Shown here in pieces: positions 16,316 to 25,079 of a stretch of DNA of 64,000 bases. The position numbers and the translations under genes were made by a program. The notes beneath the pieces were generated by a model, which saw only the letters and a list, made by a program, of their open reading frames with translations, had not been told where the DNA came from and searched no databases. Positions within the stretch are counted from its first letter, which is position 1; each line of letters opens with the position of its first letter. Source of the DNA: Methanoculleus marisnigri JR1 (GTDB taxonomy: Archaea > Halobacteriota > Methanomicrobia > Methanomicrobiales > Methanoculleaceae); NCBI RefSeq assembly GCF_000015825.1, contig NC_009051.1, positions 310,001 to 374,000 of the forward strand. The letters are read 5' to 3'.

Positions 16316-17433
16316 CAGGGTATAATCTCGCAGCTGTTGTACTTCCGGTGAGCGAAGTCCTCCATCCGGACTCTCCCGTCGCGGATGAGGGCCCGGATCT
16401 CGGGGAGCGCCGCCGAGAGCGCGGAATAGAGGTTCCTGACCGTCCCGCAGACGATCCGCCGCCCTTCCTCCGGCCAGGGGTTGGTGATGTTCGAGTAGAG
16501 GCATCGGCCGCCGCAGAAGTCGCGGATATCGCACGCCGTGCAGGCACCCCCGACGTCCGTCACCGGGAGGCGGAGGGGGTCTGCGGTGGCGATGTGCCCG
16601 GCGTAGTAGTCCTTCATTCCGACCATGATCGGGCAGGGGACGATATGCCCGTCGGTCATAATGCTGTAGTTCGCGTGGCCGCACCCGCACCGGAGCACGC
16701 TCGGCCGCGATAACAGCATATCCTCCACCGGGTCGATGAAGGGGTACCATCGGAGCACCCGGCCATCGTCGCGCATCGTCTCGACCCAGTACTCGACGAG
16801 CGACCGGATGCCGGGGTTGTAACTCCTCTCTACCCACGCGGCGTAATCCCGCAGGTGGTAATCGTTCCAGAAGTTCGCGTCCATCTGCCAGTGGACGGCC
16901 GGAAAGGAGAACAAGTCGTTCTCCGTGAGGTAGCGGACGGCCTCCACGATATCGGTATCCTCGGTCACCGTCATCCGGGCGATCAGTTCGCCGGAAAATT
17001 CGCCTGCCATGAGGCCCTGAAGGTTTCCAATGATCCGCTCAAACGTCCTCTCCCCGCGGTGGGCATCGGTGAGTTCCTCCGGGCCGTCGATCGAGACCAG
17101 GATCGTGTCGAAACGGTTCACGGTTCCGGGTTCGAGACGGTCGAGGAGGATGCCGTTGGTGTGCAGGATCAGCGCCGATACCGGGGCGTCGCGGGCGATC
17201 TCACGGACGAGGTCGGCGGCGAGGAGGGGTTCCCCGCCGTAGAAGGTCAGCACGGCGTCGGGATCCTTTTCGAGGAACCGGTAGAGGTCGGCGAGGTTGA
17301 TATCGAGGTCGACCGGAAGGTCTTCGTCGACGGCGATATCGGGCAGTTCCGGCGGTTCGACGGTGAACGCTTTGCCGCGGCAGTAGGTGCAGCAGAGGTT
17401 GCAGTTGTCGGTCAGGATGAGGTGGTAATACAC
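16315..17433 (-). CDS. Radical SAM/SPASM protein, putative peptide-modifying type
   Basis: 372 residues from GTG 17433. The N-terminus YYHLILTDNCNLCCTYC carries the radical SAM Cys motif CxxxCxxC, then FYGGEPLL and LHTNGILLD. The C-terminal SPASM part has clusters CGCGHANYSIMTDGHIVPC, CTACDIRDFCGGRC and a late Cys. This build resembles archaeal enzymes described as putative peptide-modifying (AF0577/Mhun_1560-type); the exact subfamily needs an HMM. No precursor peptide gene was found next to it. The start is uncertain: the frame extends to a TTG at 17499, but YYHLILT is the family beginning and a T-rich box lies 30 nt before the GTG. Confidence 0.85.
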   Translation of the reverse strand: MYYHLILTDNCNLCCTYCRGKAFTVEPPELPDIAVDEDLPVDLDINLADLYRFLEKDPDAVLTFYGGEPLLAADLVREIARDAPVSALILHTNGILLDRLEPGTVNRFDTILVSIDGPEELTDAHRGERTFERIIGNLQGLMAGEFSGELIARMTVTEDTDIVEAVRYLTENDLFSFPAVHWQMDANFWNDYHLRDYAAWVERSYNPGIRSLVEYWVETMRDDGRVLRWYPFIDPVEDMLLSRPSVLRCGCGHANYSIMTDGHIVPCPIMVGMKDYYAGHIATADPLRLPVTDVGGACTACDIRDFCGGRCLYSNITNPWPEEGRRIVCGTVRNLYSALSAALPEIRALIRDGRVRMEDFAHRKYNSCEIIP

Positions 17434-17531
17434 GGAGGGTCTCTTACTATTTTGTGGGCCGGGTGAAAAAAAGGTGAGGATGTAGCCCCTCCCCCGCAAG
17501 ACAGAATACCGTGCAGTGAGAACGGACTCCT

Positions 17532-17867
17532 ATGCCTGAAGCAAAGAAAGAGAACCTCGCCGAGCAGGTCATCGATCCCCGCGACCTCGTCGCCTACCAG
17601 CCCGGTTCGATCGTCAGCCGGATGCTCGTCTACACGAAGGCCGGTACGATCACGATCTTCGCCTTCGACGCGGGCGAAGGCCTCTCGGAGCACACCGCGC
17701 CTTACGACGCCGTCCTCCAGGTCATCGACGGGGAGGCCCTTATCACCATCGCAGGCAAGGAGTATCCGATGAAGACAGGCGACCTGATCATCATGCCGGC
17801 CGAAATTCCCCACGCTGTCCACACCGTCACGCGGTTCAAGATGATGCTGACGATGATTCATGCCTGA
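17532..17867 (+). CDS. Single-domain cupin protein
   Basis: 111 residues with a conserved cupin barrel: GEGLSEHTAPYDAVLQVIDGEALITIAGKEYPMKTGDLIIMPAEIPHAVH. Histidines and Glu (EHTAPYD, PAEIPHAVH) could hold a metal, but the first motif has only one His, so it may be a sugar or small-ligand binder. It belongs to the small COG1917-like group. Divergent from the radical SAM gene across 98 bp. Role unknown. Confidence 0.87.
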   Translation: MPEAKKENLAEQVIDPRDLVAYQPGSIVSRMLVYTKAGTITIFAFDAGEGLSEHTAPYDAVLQVIDGEALITIAGKEYPMKTGDLIIMPAEIPHAVHTVTRFKMMLTMIHA

Positions 17868-17901
17868 TCCGCCGGGAGGAAGCGTCTGTTGGTCACCGTC
17901 T

Positions 17902-18000
17902 GCAATTATTTATATGCGGGTGACAGATCCCTTTCCTGGCATATTCCGGGAGATCGCTATCGATGGCATTCCAGACTTCGCCGGGTGAAACGGTTTCACC
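17902..18000 (+). promoter_or_regulatory. P-type ATPase promoter and leader with hairpin
   Basis: TATA AATTATTTATATG (17904-17916) is flanked by GTCACC (17892-17897) and GGTGAC (17919-17924). A leader of about 160 nt precedes ATG 18100 and contains a perfect hairpin GGTGAAA-CGG-TTTCACC (17984-18000). A long structured leader is unusual here, because most neighbours look leaderless. Confidence 0.4.
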
Positions 18001-18099
18001 GACCGGCCCTGTCTCCTTCGACACCGCACCTCCGGCCCGGTTGGGTGTCCGTTCTCCCGACATCTGCACCCTGCAACGCACACTCCGTGAGATGATCGT

Positions 18100-20859
18100 A
18101 TGGACACACCCCTCTCCCCCGAAGAGTCCCGGACGACGGCATGGCACGCCCTTCCGGTGGACGACGCAGCCCGGCGGCTCGCATCGGCGGCCGGGGGCCT
18201 CACGGACGAAGAGGTCGCTCGCCGGAAGGAGGTCTTCGGGGCGAACGCCCTCCCGCAGAAGCGGCCTCCGACGGTGCTCGAGATCTTCCTCCGCCAGTTC
18301 ACGAGCCCGCTCATCTACGTGCTCCTTGCTGCGGGGATCATCTCCGTCCTCTTCGTCGACCTCACCGACGCGGCCTTCATCTTCATCGTCATCCTGGTGA
18401 ACGCCGTCGTTGGGACGTTCCAGGAGGTGAAAGCGGAGCGGAGCGCAACGGCGCTGCAGCAGATGCTCAAGATCCATGCACGGGTGCGGCGGGACGGCCG
18501 CGAGGCGACCGTACCGGCAGAAGACCTGGTTCCCGGCGACCGCGTCGTCCTGGAGTCGGGCGACCGCGTCCCCGCCGACGTCCGTGTCATAAGGGCACGG
18601 TCTCTCACCGTCGACGAGTCCCTCCTGACCGGCGAGTCCCACGCGGTCGGGAAGAACACCGATCCCGTGGATGTGTCCCTGCCTCTCGGCGACCGCCAGA
18701 GTATGCTTTACGCCGGCAGCACCGTCATGACCGGCCGGAGCACGGGAATTGTGGTCGCGACCGGCCAGAACACCGAGATCGGGCAGATTGCCGAGACGGT
18801 CACGGCGTCGGAGGCGGGCAAACCTCCGCTCGTCATCCGCATGGAAGACTTCTCCAAAAAGATCAGCATCGCCGTCCTTGCCGCCACCGGGGTGCTTGCG
18901 ATCATCGTCCTCGGCCAGGGGGTGCCCCCCATTGAGGTTTTCTTCCTCGCCGTCGCCCTCGCGGTCTCGGCGATCCCCGAAGGCCTGCCGATCGCCCTGA
19001 CCGTCGCGCTCTCGATTGCAGCGTCACGGATGGCCGGGCGAAACGTCATCGTCCGGTTCCTCGCCGCCGTGGAGAGCCTCGGGAGCTGCACGCTGATCGC
19101 GAGCGACAAGACCGGCACCCTCACCGTGAACCAGCAGACCGCCCGGGTCGTCGCCCTGCCCACGGGCGAAATGTTCTCGGTCACCGGGGCCGGGTACGCG
19201 GGTGAGGGAGAGGTTCTCGACGGGAGCGGCGGTCCGGTCGCCGGCTCCGTCCGTGACCGGGTAGAAAGCCTGGCCCGGGCCGCGACGATCAGCAACGAGG
19301 CCGCCCTGGAGCGGACCGACGAAGGGGAGTGGGCGTACCAGGGTGACGCGATCGACGTGGCGTTCCTCGCGCTCACCTACAAGCTGGGGCTCGATCCCGC
19401 CGGTATCCGCGAGAGCGCGCCCGCCGTCGCCGAGATCCCTTTCGAGTCCGAGCGCCGGTATGCCGCCGTCTGGTACCGGGAGGGCGGGGAGACCCTGGTG
19501 GCGGTCAAGGGGGCCGTCGAGACCGTTCTCCCGTTCTGCCGGACGATGACCGCAGCAGGGGGGGGAGGGAGCGTGCCCCTCGACCCGGACCGCGTGCAGG
19601 AGGACCTCGAGACCCTCACCTCCCGCGGCTACCGGGTCCTTGCCGTGGCCCGGGGTCGGGCGGAAGGAGAGGTCTCCGCGGAGAACCCAAAGGTCCCTCC
19701 CCTCGAGCTCCTCGGCCTGGTCGGGTTCATCGACCCGATCCGACCCGACGTGCCCGACGCCGTGCGGCGGTGCCGCGACGCCGGGGTCGACGTGGTGATG
19801 GTGACGGGGGACCATCCCGCAACGGCTTTCGCCATCGCGCGGGAACTCAAGATCACGGACTCCCCCGACAGGGTCGTCACCGGCGCGGAACTGGGCGATG
19901 ACGAGGTTTCGACATTCTTGGAGTTCATCGACCGGGTGCAGGGTGCCCGGGTCTTTGCCCGGGTGACGCCGCTGCAGAAACTCCGGATCGTCGAGGCCTA
20001 CCGGGAGAGCGGGGCATACGTCGCGGTCACCGGGGACGGGGTCAACGATGCGCCGGCGCTCCGGAGCGCGAACATCGGGGTCGCGATGGGTTCCGGGACC
20101 GACGTTGCCAAGGATACGGCGTCGCTGATCGTCACCGACGACGACTTCGCCTCGATCGTCGCCGGGATCGAGGAGGGGCGGTATGCCTACGACAACGTCC
20201 GCAAAGTCGTCTACCTCCTGATCTCGACCGGATTTGCGGAGGTCCTCCTCTTCATGCTCGCCCTCCTCATAGGCCTGCCGCTGCCTATCCTCGCGGTCCA
20301 GCTCCTCTGGCTGAACCTGATGACGAACGGCATCCAGGACGTGGCGCTGGCGTTCGAGGGCGGAGACCCCCGCGTCATGAACCGGCCGCCGCGAAGGCCG
20401 GAGGAGGGGATCTTCAACCGGCTGATGATCGAGGAGACAGTCATCTCCGGCGTGGCAATCGCTCTCGTCGCGCTCGGTGCCTGGTACTGGCTCCTTTCAA
20501 ACGGGTGGGACGAGTTCGCGGCCCGGAACCTCATCGTCCTGCTGGTGGTGCTCTTCGAGAACTTCCATGTCTTCAACTGCCGGTCGGAGTACTTCTCCGC
20601 GTTCCGTGTCCCCATCAGCCGCAACTACTTCCTGATTGCCGGCGTCGTTGCCGCGCAGGGCATCCACATCCTCGCGCTCTACGTCCCCTTCCTTCAGGAC
20701 GTCCTCCAGCTGCAGCCCGTCTCCCTGGTCGAGTGGCTTTCGCTGCTCGCCCTGGCCTCCTCGGTCGTGATCGTGATGGAGGTCTTCAAGGCGGTCCGGA
20801 GACACCGCCCTCCTGTTCACCGGACCGGGACAGGGGTCGGGGAGGCCCCCCACCGGTAG
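18100..20859 (+). CDS. Cation-transporting P-type ATPase (P2/SERCA-PMR1-like)
   Basis: 919 residues. An N-terminal cation-ATPase domain (WHALPVDDAARRL), then membrane segments, the actuator loop (LLTGES), the cation-site helix motif PEGLP, the phosphorylation site SDKTGTLT (Asp336), the nucleotide domain (FESERRYAAVW, AVKGAVE), the hinge GDGVNDAPAL and C-terminal membrane helices. PEGLP and the overall form match P2-type Ca2+/Mn2+ or Na+ pumps; the ion is not resolved. Its 3' end overlaps the converging beta-propeller gene by 43 bp. It has its own promoter with a long leader. Confidence 0.93.
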   Translation: MDTPLSPEESRTTAWHALPVDDAARRLASAAGGLTDEEVARRKEVFGANALPQKRPPTVLEIFLRQFTSPLIYVLLAAGIISVLFVDLTDAAFIFIVILVNAVVGTFQEVKAERSATALQQMLKIHARVRRDGREATVPAEDLVPGDRVVLESGDRVPADVRVIRARSLTVDESLLTGESHAVGKNTDPVDVSLPLGDRQSMLYAGSTVMTGRSTGIVVATGQNTEIGQIAETVTASEAGKPPLVIRMEDFSKKISIAVLAATGVLAIIVLGQGVPPIEVFFLAVALAVSAIPEGLPIALTVALSIAASRMAGRNVIVRFLAAVESLGSCTLIASDKTGTLTVNQQTARVVALPTGEMFSVTGAGYAGEGEVLDGSGGPVAGSVRDRVESLARAATISNEAALERTDEGEWAYQGDAIDVAFLALTYKLGLDPAGIRESAPAVAEIPFESERRYAAVWYREGGETLVAVKGAVETVLPFCRTMTAAGGGGSVPLDPDRVQEDLETLTSRGYRVLAVARGRAEGEVSAENPKVPPLELLGLVGFIDPIRPDVPDAVRRCRDAGVDVVMVTGDHPATAFAIARELKITDSPDRVVTGAELGDDEVSTFLEFIDRVQGARVFARVTPLQKLRIVEAYRESGAYVAVTGDGVNDAPALRSANIGVAMGSGTDVAKDTASLIVTDDDFASIVAGIEEGRYAYDNVRKVVYLLISTGFAEVLLFMLALLIGLPLPILAVQLLWLNLMTNGIQDVALAFEGGDPRVMNRPPRRPEEGIFNRLMIEETVISGVAIALVALGAWYWLLSNGWDEFAARNLIVLLVVLFENFHVFNCRSEYFSAFRVPISRNYFLIAGVVAAQGIHILALYVPFLQDVLQLQPVSLVEWLSLLALASSVVIVMEVFKAVRRHRPPVHRTGTGVGEAPHR

Positions 20860-22724
20860 GGGAGGAAGACCTCGTTCACCCGGCTGCCGTCGGCAAGATC
20901 GGTCATGACGATGCTTCTTGCCGAGACGGTGTAGAGGGTGTCGTCCATGAAGAGCGATCGCCGCACGGCGTCGGGCGAGTCCCAGGTGTATGGGGAACCT
21001 TTCTCCGCGTGGGCGACCGTGCCCTGCAGGACGAACCCTTCTGCCGGGTTCACCCGGTATACGTAAGCCCCCTGCCAGGCCGCGGTGCCGTAGGAGCCGG
21101 GGTACTTCGATTCGGAGTTCTCCACCCGTTTTATCTCGCTCACCGGGATGACGAGGAGGTCCTTCTCTTTCACAAAGAGGAAGGCCTTGTGGTCGCGGAG
21201 AGCCTCCGAGTCGGTTCCGGGCTCCCCGATCACGACGTCGTGGATCAGGATCGGGTTATTCACGTCCGAGACGTCGAAGAGCGCGATCTTGAGCCCCTCC
21301 ACCGAGACACCGCCCCAATCGTTCTCGCTCGTCTCTTTGCCGATGCCGACGATGTGGTCGCCGTCATAGGGGTGGAGGTAATCGGAGTAGCCGGGGATCT
21401 TGAGTTTCCCGAGGATGCCGGGGTGTTTCGGGTCCGAGAGATCGATGACGAAGAGGGGATCGATCCGCTTGAACGTCACGAGATACAGCCGGTCGCCGAC
21501 GAACCGGGCGGCGTAGATCCGCTCGTCCGGCGCGATGTGTTCGAGCGTCCCGATGACATCCATTGCGGGGTCGAGAACGTAGACGTTGTTGTACTGGACC
21601 GACCCCTCACGCGTCCAGCCCTCGACGGTCGTCGCAACCCGGAGGTTCTCCCCGTACTCGTCGAGCGAGAACTGGTTCAAGAGGTGTCCGGGAACCCTGC
21701 CCATGGCCTCATACTCGATCCTTCCGTCGTCGATCGCGAACCGGTGGACGATCGTCTCCTCCCGGCTGCCGGTGTAGTCGGGCGCCGTTCGGGGGGTTCC
21801 CATGTGGCGGTAGCCGATGTAGAGGTTCTTCTGCGACGCAAAGAGGGTGGTGTCGTAACCGAGGAGGAACGTCTCGGCGTCGGGACTGACCCTGTCGTTT
21901 TTGACGGAGAAGGCGCTTGCGGTGTAGAAGACGTAGTTCTGCAGCGGAGTCCCGGGGCGATAGACGTCAGGCAGGATGGGCTCGCCGCTGTCCGTCCGCA
22001 CCTCGGGGAGGACGATCTCGTCCCGTATCCAGACGGGAGCCTCCCGCGTGACGACGTAGACGTTGTCCCTGATCATCCGGGCGTCGTAGTAACTGCCGGT
22101 GAAGGTCCGGGTCCGGACCAGTTCGGGATCGCTCCGATCGCCGATGTCGTAGATGTAGGCGTGCGTCACCGCCCGCTGGACGGGGACGGGTGTTACACTC
22201 CCTTTCACGGTGGTCATTATCTCTTCCGTTCCGGTGGCAAAGATCGTCAGGCGGTCGCCTGCAAGGAAGAGCGCCGTCGGGAATCCTTCGATCCGGGTTT
22301 CGGAGACGATTCTGGCATCCTCTGCCGGGAACGCTTCGAGGATCGCAAGTGTCTCGCCCGATATGACGTAGATGTATCTTCCGTCGTTCTTCAGGAAGTC
22401 GGCCTCATCGACACCCTCTACCTGCACGTTCGTGGTCGAGTAGTCGCGTGCGGCCGACGGGGCGGGCGGCGCACTCGTCGGTGCAGGCGCGTCCATGGCG
22501 GTCTCCTGTCTGCCGGTCCCCGTCATCCAGGGGTAGCCGTTACCGCTCCTCACTCCCTGCGCGTGTTCCTTCAAGAACGCTTCGATCTCTTCTTTCGACG
22601 AAAACTTCAGCAAATCTCCCTGGGTCTCCTCCCCGCCGCCCTCCGACGCGAGGGCGGTCCCGATGATCGCGGCGATCACGAGACACCCGAGGACGGCCAC
22701 CAGCACCGCGTTTCGGTTCCACAT
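20817..22724 (-). CDS. Secreted beta-propeller domain protein (PF09826-like)
   Basis: 635 residues. The signal peptide/anchor is MWNRNAVLVAVLGCLVIAAIIGTALA. A short low-complexity linker (APAPTSAPPAPSAA) follows, then a beta-propeller domain starting TNVQVEGVDEADFLKNDGRYIYVISG, the hallmark of this archaeal/bacterial secreted family. Later blades carry repeated DGxxxG, HPYDGDHIVGIG and RDHKAFLFV segments. It is likely displayed outside the cell membrane; ligand unknown. The ATG at 22724 has AAGGTGA 6 nt upstream. The C-terminal 14 codons and stop overlap the end of the ATPase gene on the other strand. Confidence 0.88.
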   Translation of the reverse strand: MWNRNAVLVAVLGCLVIAAIIGTALASEGGGEETQGDLLKFSSKEEIEAFLKEHAQGVRSGNGYPWMTGTGRQETAMDAPAPTSAPPAPSAARDYSTTNVQVEGVDEADFLKNDGRYIYVISGETLAILEAFPAEDARIVSETRIEGFPTALFLAGDRLTIFATGTEEIMTTVKGSVTPVPVQRAVTHAYIYDIGDRSDPELVRTRTFTGSYYDARMIRDNVYVVTREAPVWIRDEIVLPEVRTDSGEPILPDVYRPGTPLQNYVFYTASAFSVKNDRVSPDAETFLLGYDTTLFASQKNLYIGYRHMGTPRTAPDYTGSREETIVHRFAIDDGRIEYEAMGRVPGHLLNQFSLDEYGENLRVATTVEGWTREGSVQYNNVYVLDPAMDVIGTLEHIAPDERIYAARFVGDRLYLVTFKRIDPLFVIDLSDPKHPGILGKLKIPGYSDYLHPYDGDHIVGIGKETSENDWGGVSVEGLKIALFDVSDVNNPILIHDVVIGEPGTDSEALRDHKAFLFVKEKDLLVIPVSEIKRVENSESKYPGSYGTAAWQGAYVYRVNPAEGFVLQGTVAHAEKGSPYTWDSPDAVRRSLFMDDTLYTVSARSIVMTDLADGSRVNEVFLPYRWGASPTPVPVR

Positions 22725-23173
22725 ATCCGTTCACCTTCCGATAGAGGGAGATGCACGTCCCTATGCTTCAGGTTTGCGTAACCTACGAATATTTTCGAAG
22801 TCTTCGGGTGATGCGAAGTGCGACCTCCCCTGCGGGGAGGGAGCTTGAGCACCGGTAGGAACGACGTTCCATGGGAATGCGACGGGCCGGAAGGCCAGAG
22901 CTTGAGCACCGTCGGGTGCGAACGGAGTTCGAGCACCGGAGGTGCGAGATGCGTGGGCAGGAACGTGAGCACCGCAGGTGGGAAGAACGCGAAATTCGGT
23001 AGAAAGGTGAAAAATTCCCCTTCGCGGCTTCGCGTTCTTCGCGTGAAGTTCTGTCGATATCCCCCAATTCACTCACGCGAAGCCGCGAAGGACGCGAAGT
23101 TTGGCCTAATTACCTGTAACCCCCCTTCGCACCTTCGGTGCTCACGCGAAGAACGACAGTTCTGAACATCCTC
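22725..23173. repeat. Intergenic block of short palindromic repeats
   Basis: No gene is seen in this 449-bp region. It holds a perfect hairpin CCTCCCC-TGC-GGGGAGG (22824-22840), several copies of a GAGCACC-type palindrome (GCACCGTCGGGTGC 22906-22919, GCACCGGAGGTGC 22933-22945, partial copies near 22849 and 22967, inverse copy GCACCTTCGGTGC 23129-23141), and a CGCGAAG-rich inverted repeat (23020-23090). Short open frames through the block translate the repeats only and are rejected as genes. The same GCACC palindromes recur at 49.7-49.9 kb. Confidence 0.7.
23020..23090. repeat. CGCGAAG-type 16-bp inverted repeat
   Basis: CTTCGCGGCTTCGCGT (23020-23035) is perfectly matched by ACGCGAAGCCGCGAAG (23075-23090), 39 bp apart, with extra GCGTGAAG/GACGCGAAG units next to each arm. 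Repeats of this CGCGAAG type turn up in intergenic DNA of many unrelated microbes. This one sits just downstream of the exchanger gene. Confidence 0.7.
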
Positions 23174-24109
23174 TCACCCGATCGGCACCGCCCCGAAGCT
23201 CCAGGCGATGTAGGCGGCGTAGCCGAGGAGCAGGAGGGCCGACCAGCCCCGGACGACGGAAGGGCGGGCGAAGAGCAGGGGGAGGATCGCGACCGAGAAG
23301 AGGACGACGACCGCGATGTCGACAAGCGACCCGACGGTGACCGGGGCGAGGAGGAGGCTTATCCCGAGGACCAGGAGGAGGTTGAAGATGTTGCTCCCGA
23401 GGATGTTGCCGATGGAGATGGATCCCTCGTCTCTTGCGGCGGCCACGATCGAGGTCGCGAGCTCCGGGAGCGACGTGCCGACGGCGACGACCGAGACGCC
23501 TATGACGAAAGCCGGAATTCCGAACGCTTCTGCGAGCGTGACAGCCCCGTCGACGACCAGCTGCGCCCCGACGATGACGGCGACGAGCCCGAGGCCGATG
23601 TAGAGGGCGTCGGCCCGCCCGTGGGACCTGATCTCGACCTCCCCCCCTTCACGCTCTTCCCGCAGGAGAACGGCGAGGATTGCTACGAAGAGGAGGAGGA
23701 AGACCGTTCCGGCGACGATATCGAGCGTGCCTCTTAAGGCAAAGAGAGCGAAGGCTGCCGTCGCAGCGAGCATCAGTGCGGTGTGCCGGACGAGCGCGGG
23801 GCGCGACGCCCCGGATGCGGCGACCATGCCGGGCCGTATGAAGGTGCAGAGGGCGAGAACAAGAGCTACGTTTGCGATGTTGCTCCCGATGACGTTGCCA
23901 AGTGCAATCCCGGAGTTTCCCGTGACCGCGGCGTTCGTGCTGACGACGAGTTCCGGAAGCGAGGTGCCGAACGCTATGATCGTCGACCCGATCAGGGCCG
24001 GGGAGATGCGGTACCGCAGTGCCAGGCCGCTTCCCCCGCCTACAAAAAGGTCGGCCCCTTTGACGAGGAGGGCTATGCCGACGGCGAGTATAACAAAGGT
24101 CACGATCAC
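23174..24109 (-). CDS. Na+/Ca2+ exchanger family (CaCA, YrbG-like)
   Basis: 311 residues, ten to eleven membrane helices in two inverted halves. Each half has the alpha-repeat: GSTIIAFGTSLPELVVS with GNVIGSNIANV, and GVSVVAVGTSLPELATS with GNILGSNIFNL. The conserved Glu of each GTSLPE motif coordinates the transported cations. It exchanges Ca2+ for Na+ or H+ across the cell membrane. The start is GTG 24109; a TATA box (CGTATATCAC, about 24128-24137) close upstream implies a leaderless mRNA. Divergent from the SagB-like gene. Confidence 0.92.
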   Translation of the reverse strand: MIVTFVILAVGIALLVKGADLFVGGGSGLALRYRISPALIGSTIIAFGTSLPELVVSTNAAVTGNSGIALGNVIGSNIANVALVLALCTFIRPGMVAASGASRPALVRHTALMLAATAAFALFALRGTLDIVAGTVFLLLFVAILAVLLREEREGGEVEIRSHGRADALYIGLGLVAVIVGAQLVVDGAVTLAEAFGIPAFVIGVSVVAVGTSLPELATSIVAAARDEGSISIGNILGSNIFNLLLVLGISLLLAPVTVGSLVDIAVVVLFSVAILPLLFARPSVVRGWSALLLLGYAAYIAWSFGAVPIG

Positions 24110-24228
24110 AACGATGCCTCGGGGGTGGTGATATACGTTGGATGCGGTCTGCTAATACGTTTCCGAATCCGGGTTCCGGGCGGCGTGCCGGGCAAAGGGT
24201 TATCTCTCCCGTCAACCACCGGGCCGCT

Positions 24229-24990
24229 ATGTTCACTCCGGGAGCCAGGTCCCTGCACGGGGCAGGAAGGGAGTTCATGCAGAGGACAGAGTTAGGAGCC
24301 CAGCCGCCGTCGGATCAGATGCTCGGCCGTCCCCCTCCCCCTCTCGAGGTTCCGTACACGAGAGCGAAGACGGTCGTTCCGCTGCCCGCGCCCGGCGATA
24401 TCGCCATCCCTGCCGTCGATCTCCGGGACGCGATCGAGCAGCGGGAGAGCGTCAGGAACTACGCACCGGAACCGCTCACGCTTGAGGAAGTTGCCTTTCT
24501 CCTCTGGTGCACCCAGGGGGTCAGGCGCGTCGTCGACGGGGTGTTCACCCTCCGTACCGTCCCGTCCGCGGGCGCACGGCACGCGTTCGAGACCTACCTC
24601 CTGGTCAACCGGGTCGAGGGTGTCCCGCCGGGGCTCTACCGCTACCTCGCGCTGGAGCACCGCCTTGCCGAAGAGTCGCGCGACCCCGAAATCAAGCGAC
24701 GAGTGGCGGCGGGATGCCTGGATCAGCCGCACGTCCTCGAGAGCGCCGTCACCTTCCTCTGGACCGCCGTCCCCGACCGGATGACGTGGCGTTACGGCGA
24801 GCGCGGCTACCGCTACCTGCATCTCGATGCCGGCCACGCCTGCCAGAACCTCTACCTCGCGGCATCGGGCGTGAGGTGCGGAGTCTGCGCGATCGCCGCC
24901 TTCGACGACGCGGCGATGAACCTGCTTCTCGGCATCGACGGCGAACGCCAGTTCCTGATCTACGTTGCGACCGTCGGGAAAAAGCCGTAA
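24229..24990 (+). CDS. SagB/ThcOx-type nitroreductase-fold dehydrogenase
   Basis: 253 residues from ATG 24229. Domain: FMN-dependent nitroreductase fold with DAIEQRESVRNYAPEPLTLEEVAFLLWCTQG, TVPSAGARHAFETYLLVNRV, and YRYLHLDAGHACQNLYLAASGVRCGVCAIAAFDD. This is the SagB-type dehydrogenase subgroup, which in bacteria oxidises azolines in thiazole/oxazole-modified peptides. Here no cyclodehydratase or precursor is nearby, so it is likely an orphan with another substrate. A TATA box (about 24196-24206) supports a leaderless start at 24229; a downstream ATG at 24277 with a GGGAG site is possible. Confidence 0.85.
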   Translation: MFTPGARSLHGAGREFMQRTELGAQPPSDQMLGRPPPPLEVPYTRAKTVVPLPAPGDIAIPAVDLRDAIEQRESVRNYAPEPLTLEEVAFLLWCTQGVRRVVDGVFTLRTVPSAGARHAFETYLLVNRVEGVPPGLYRYLALEHRLAEESRDPEIKRRVAAGCLDQPHVLESAVTFLWTAVPDRMTWRYGERGYRYLHLDAGHACQNLYLAASGVRCGVCAIAAFDDAAMNLLLGIDGERQFLIYVATVGKKP

Positions 24991-25047
24991 GAAGGCGGGT
25001 GCCGAAGTGCATATCCCCCTCCCCGTCCAACACCTGAGGGAAGAAGT

Positions 25048-25065
25048 CCCGGCATTCGTGCCGGG
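25048..25065. terminator. TTCG-loop hairpin upstream of YkgJ gene
   Basis: CCCGGCA-TTCG-TGCCGGG is a perfect 7-bp stem with a UUCG-type tetraloop, 15 nt before the TTG start at 25080. It could end the SagB transcript or control translation of the next gene. No T-run follows, so a terminator role is weak. Confidence 0.35.
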
Positions 25066-25079
25066 CAGGATGACGGAGG

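Noticed and set aside
17963-18400. 145-codon plus-strand frame starting in the ATPase leader
   Set aside because: It overlaps the ATPase N-terminus in another frame and encodes low-complexity Pro/Ser/Arg sequence.
20505-22781. 758-codon plus-strand frame opposite the beta-propeller gene
   Set aside because: Antisense shadow. The opposite strand has a signal peptide and propeller motifs, this one has none.
22761-23076. Short minus-strand ORFs translating the CGCGAAG repeats
   Set aside because: The peptides (such as HAKNAKPRR) are products of the repeat sequence, a known source of false gene calls.
22800-23150. CRISPR-like array
   Set aside because: The repeated palindromes are short, vary in sequence and spacing, change orientation and have no regular spacers; no cas gene is present.
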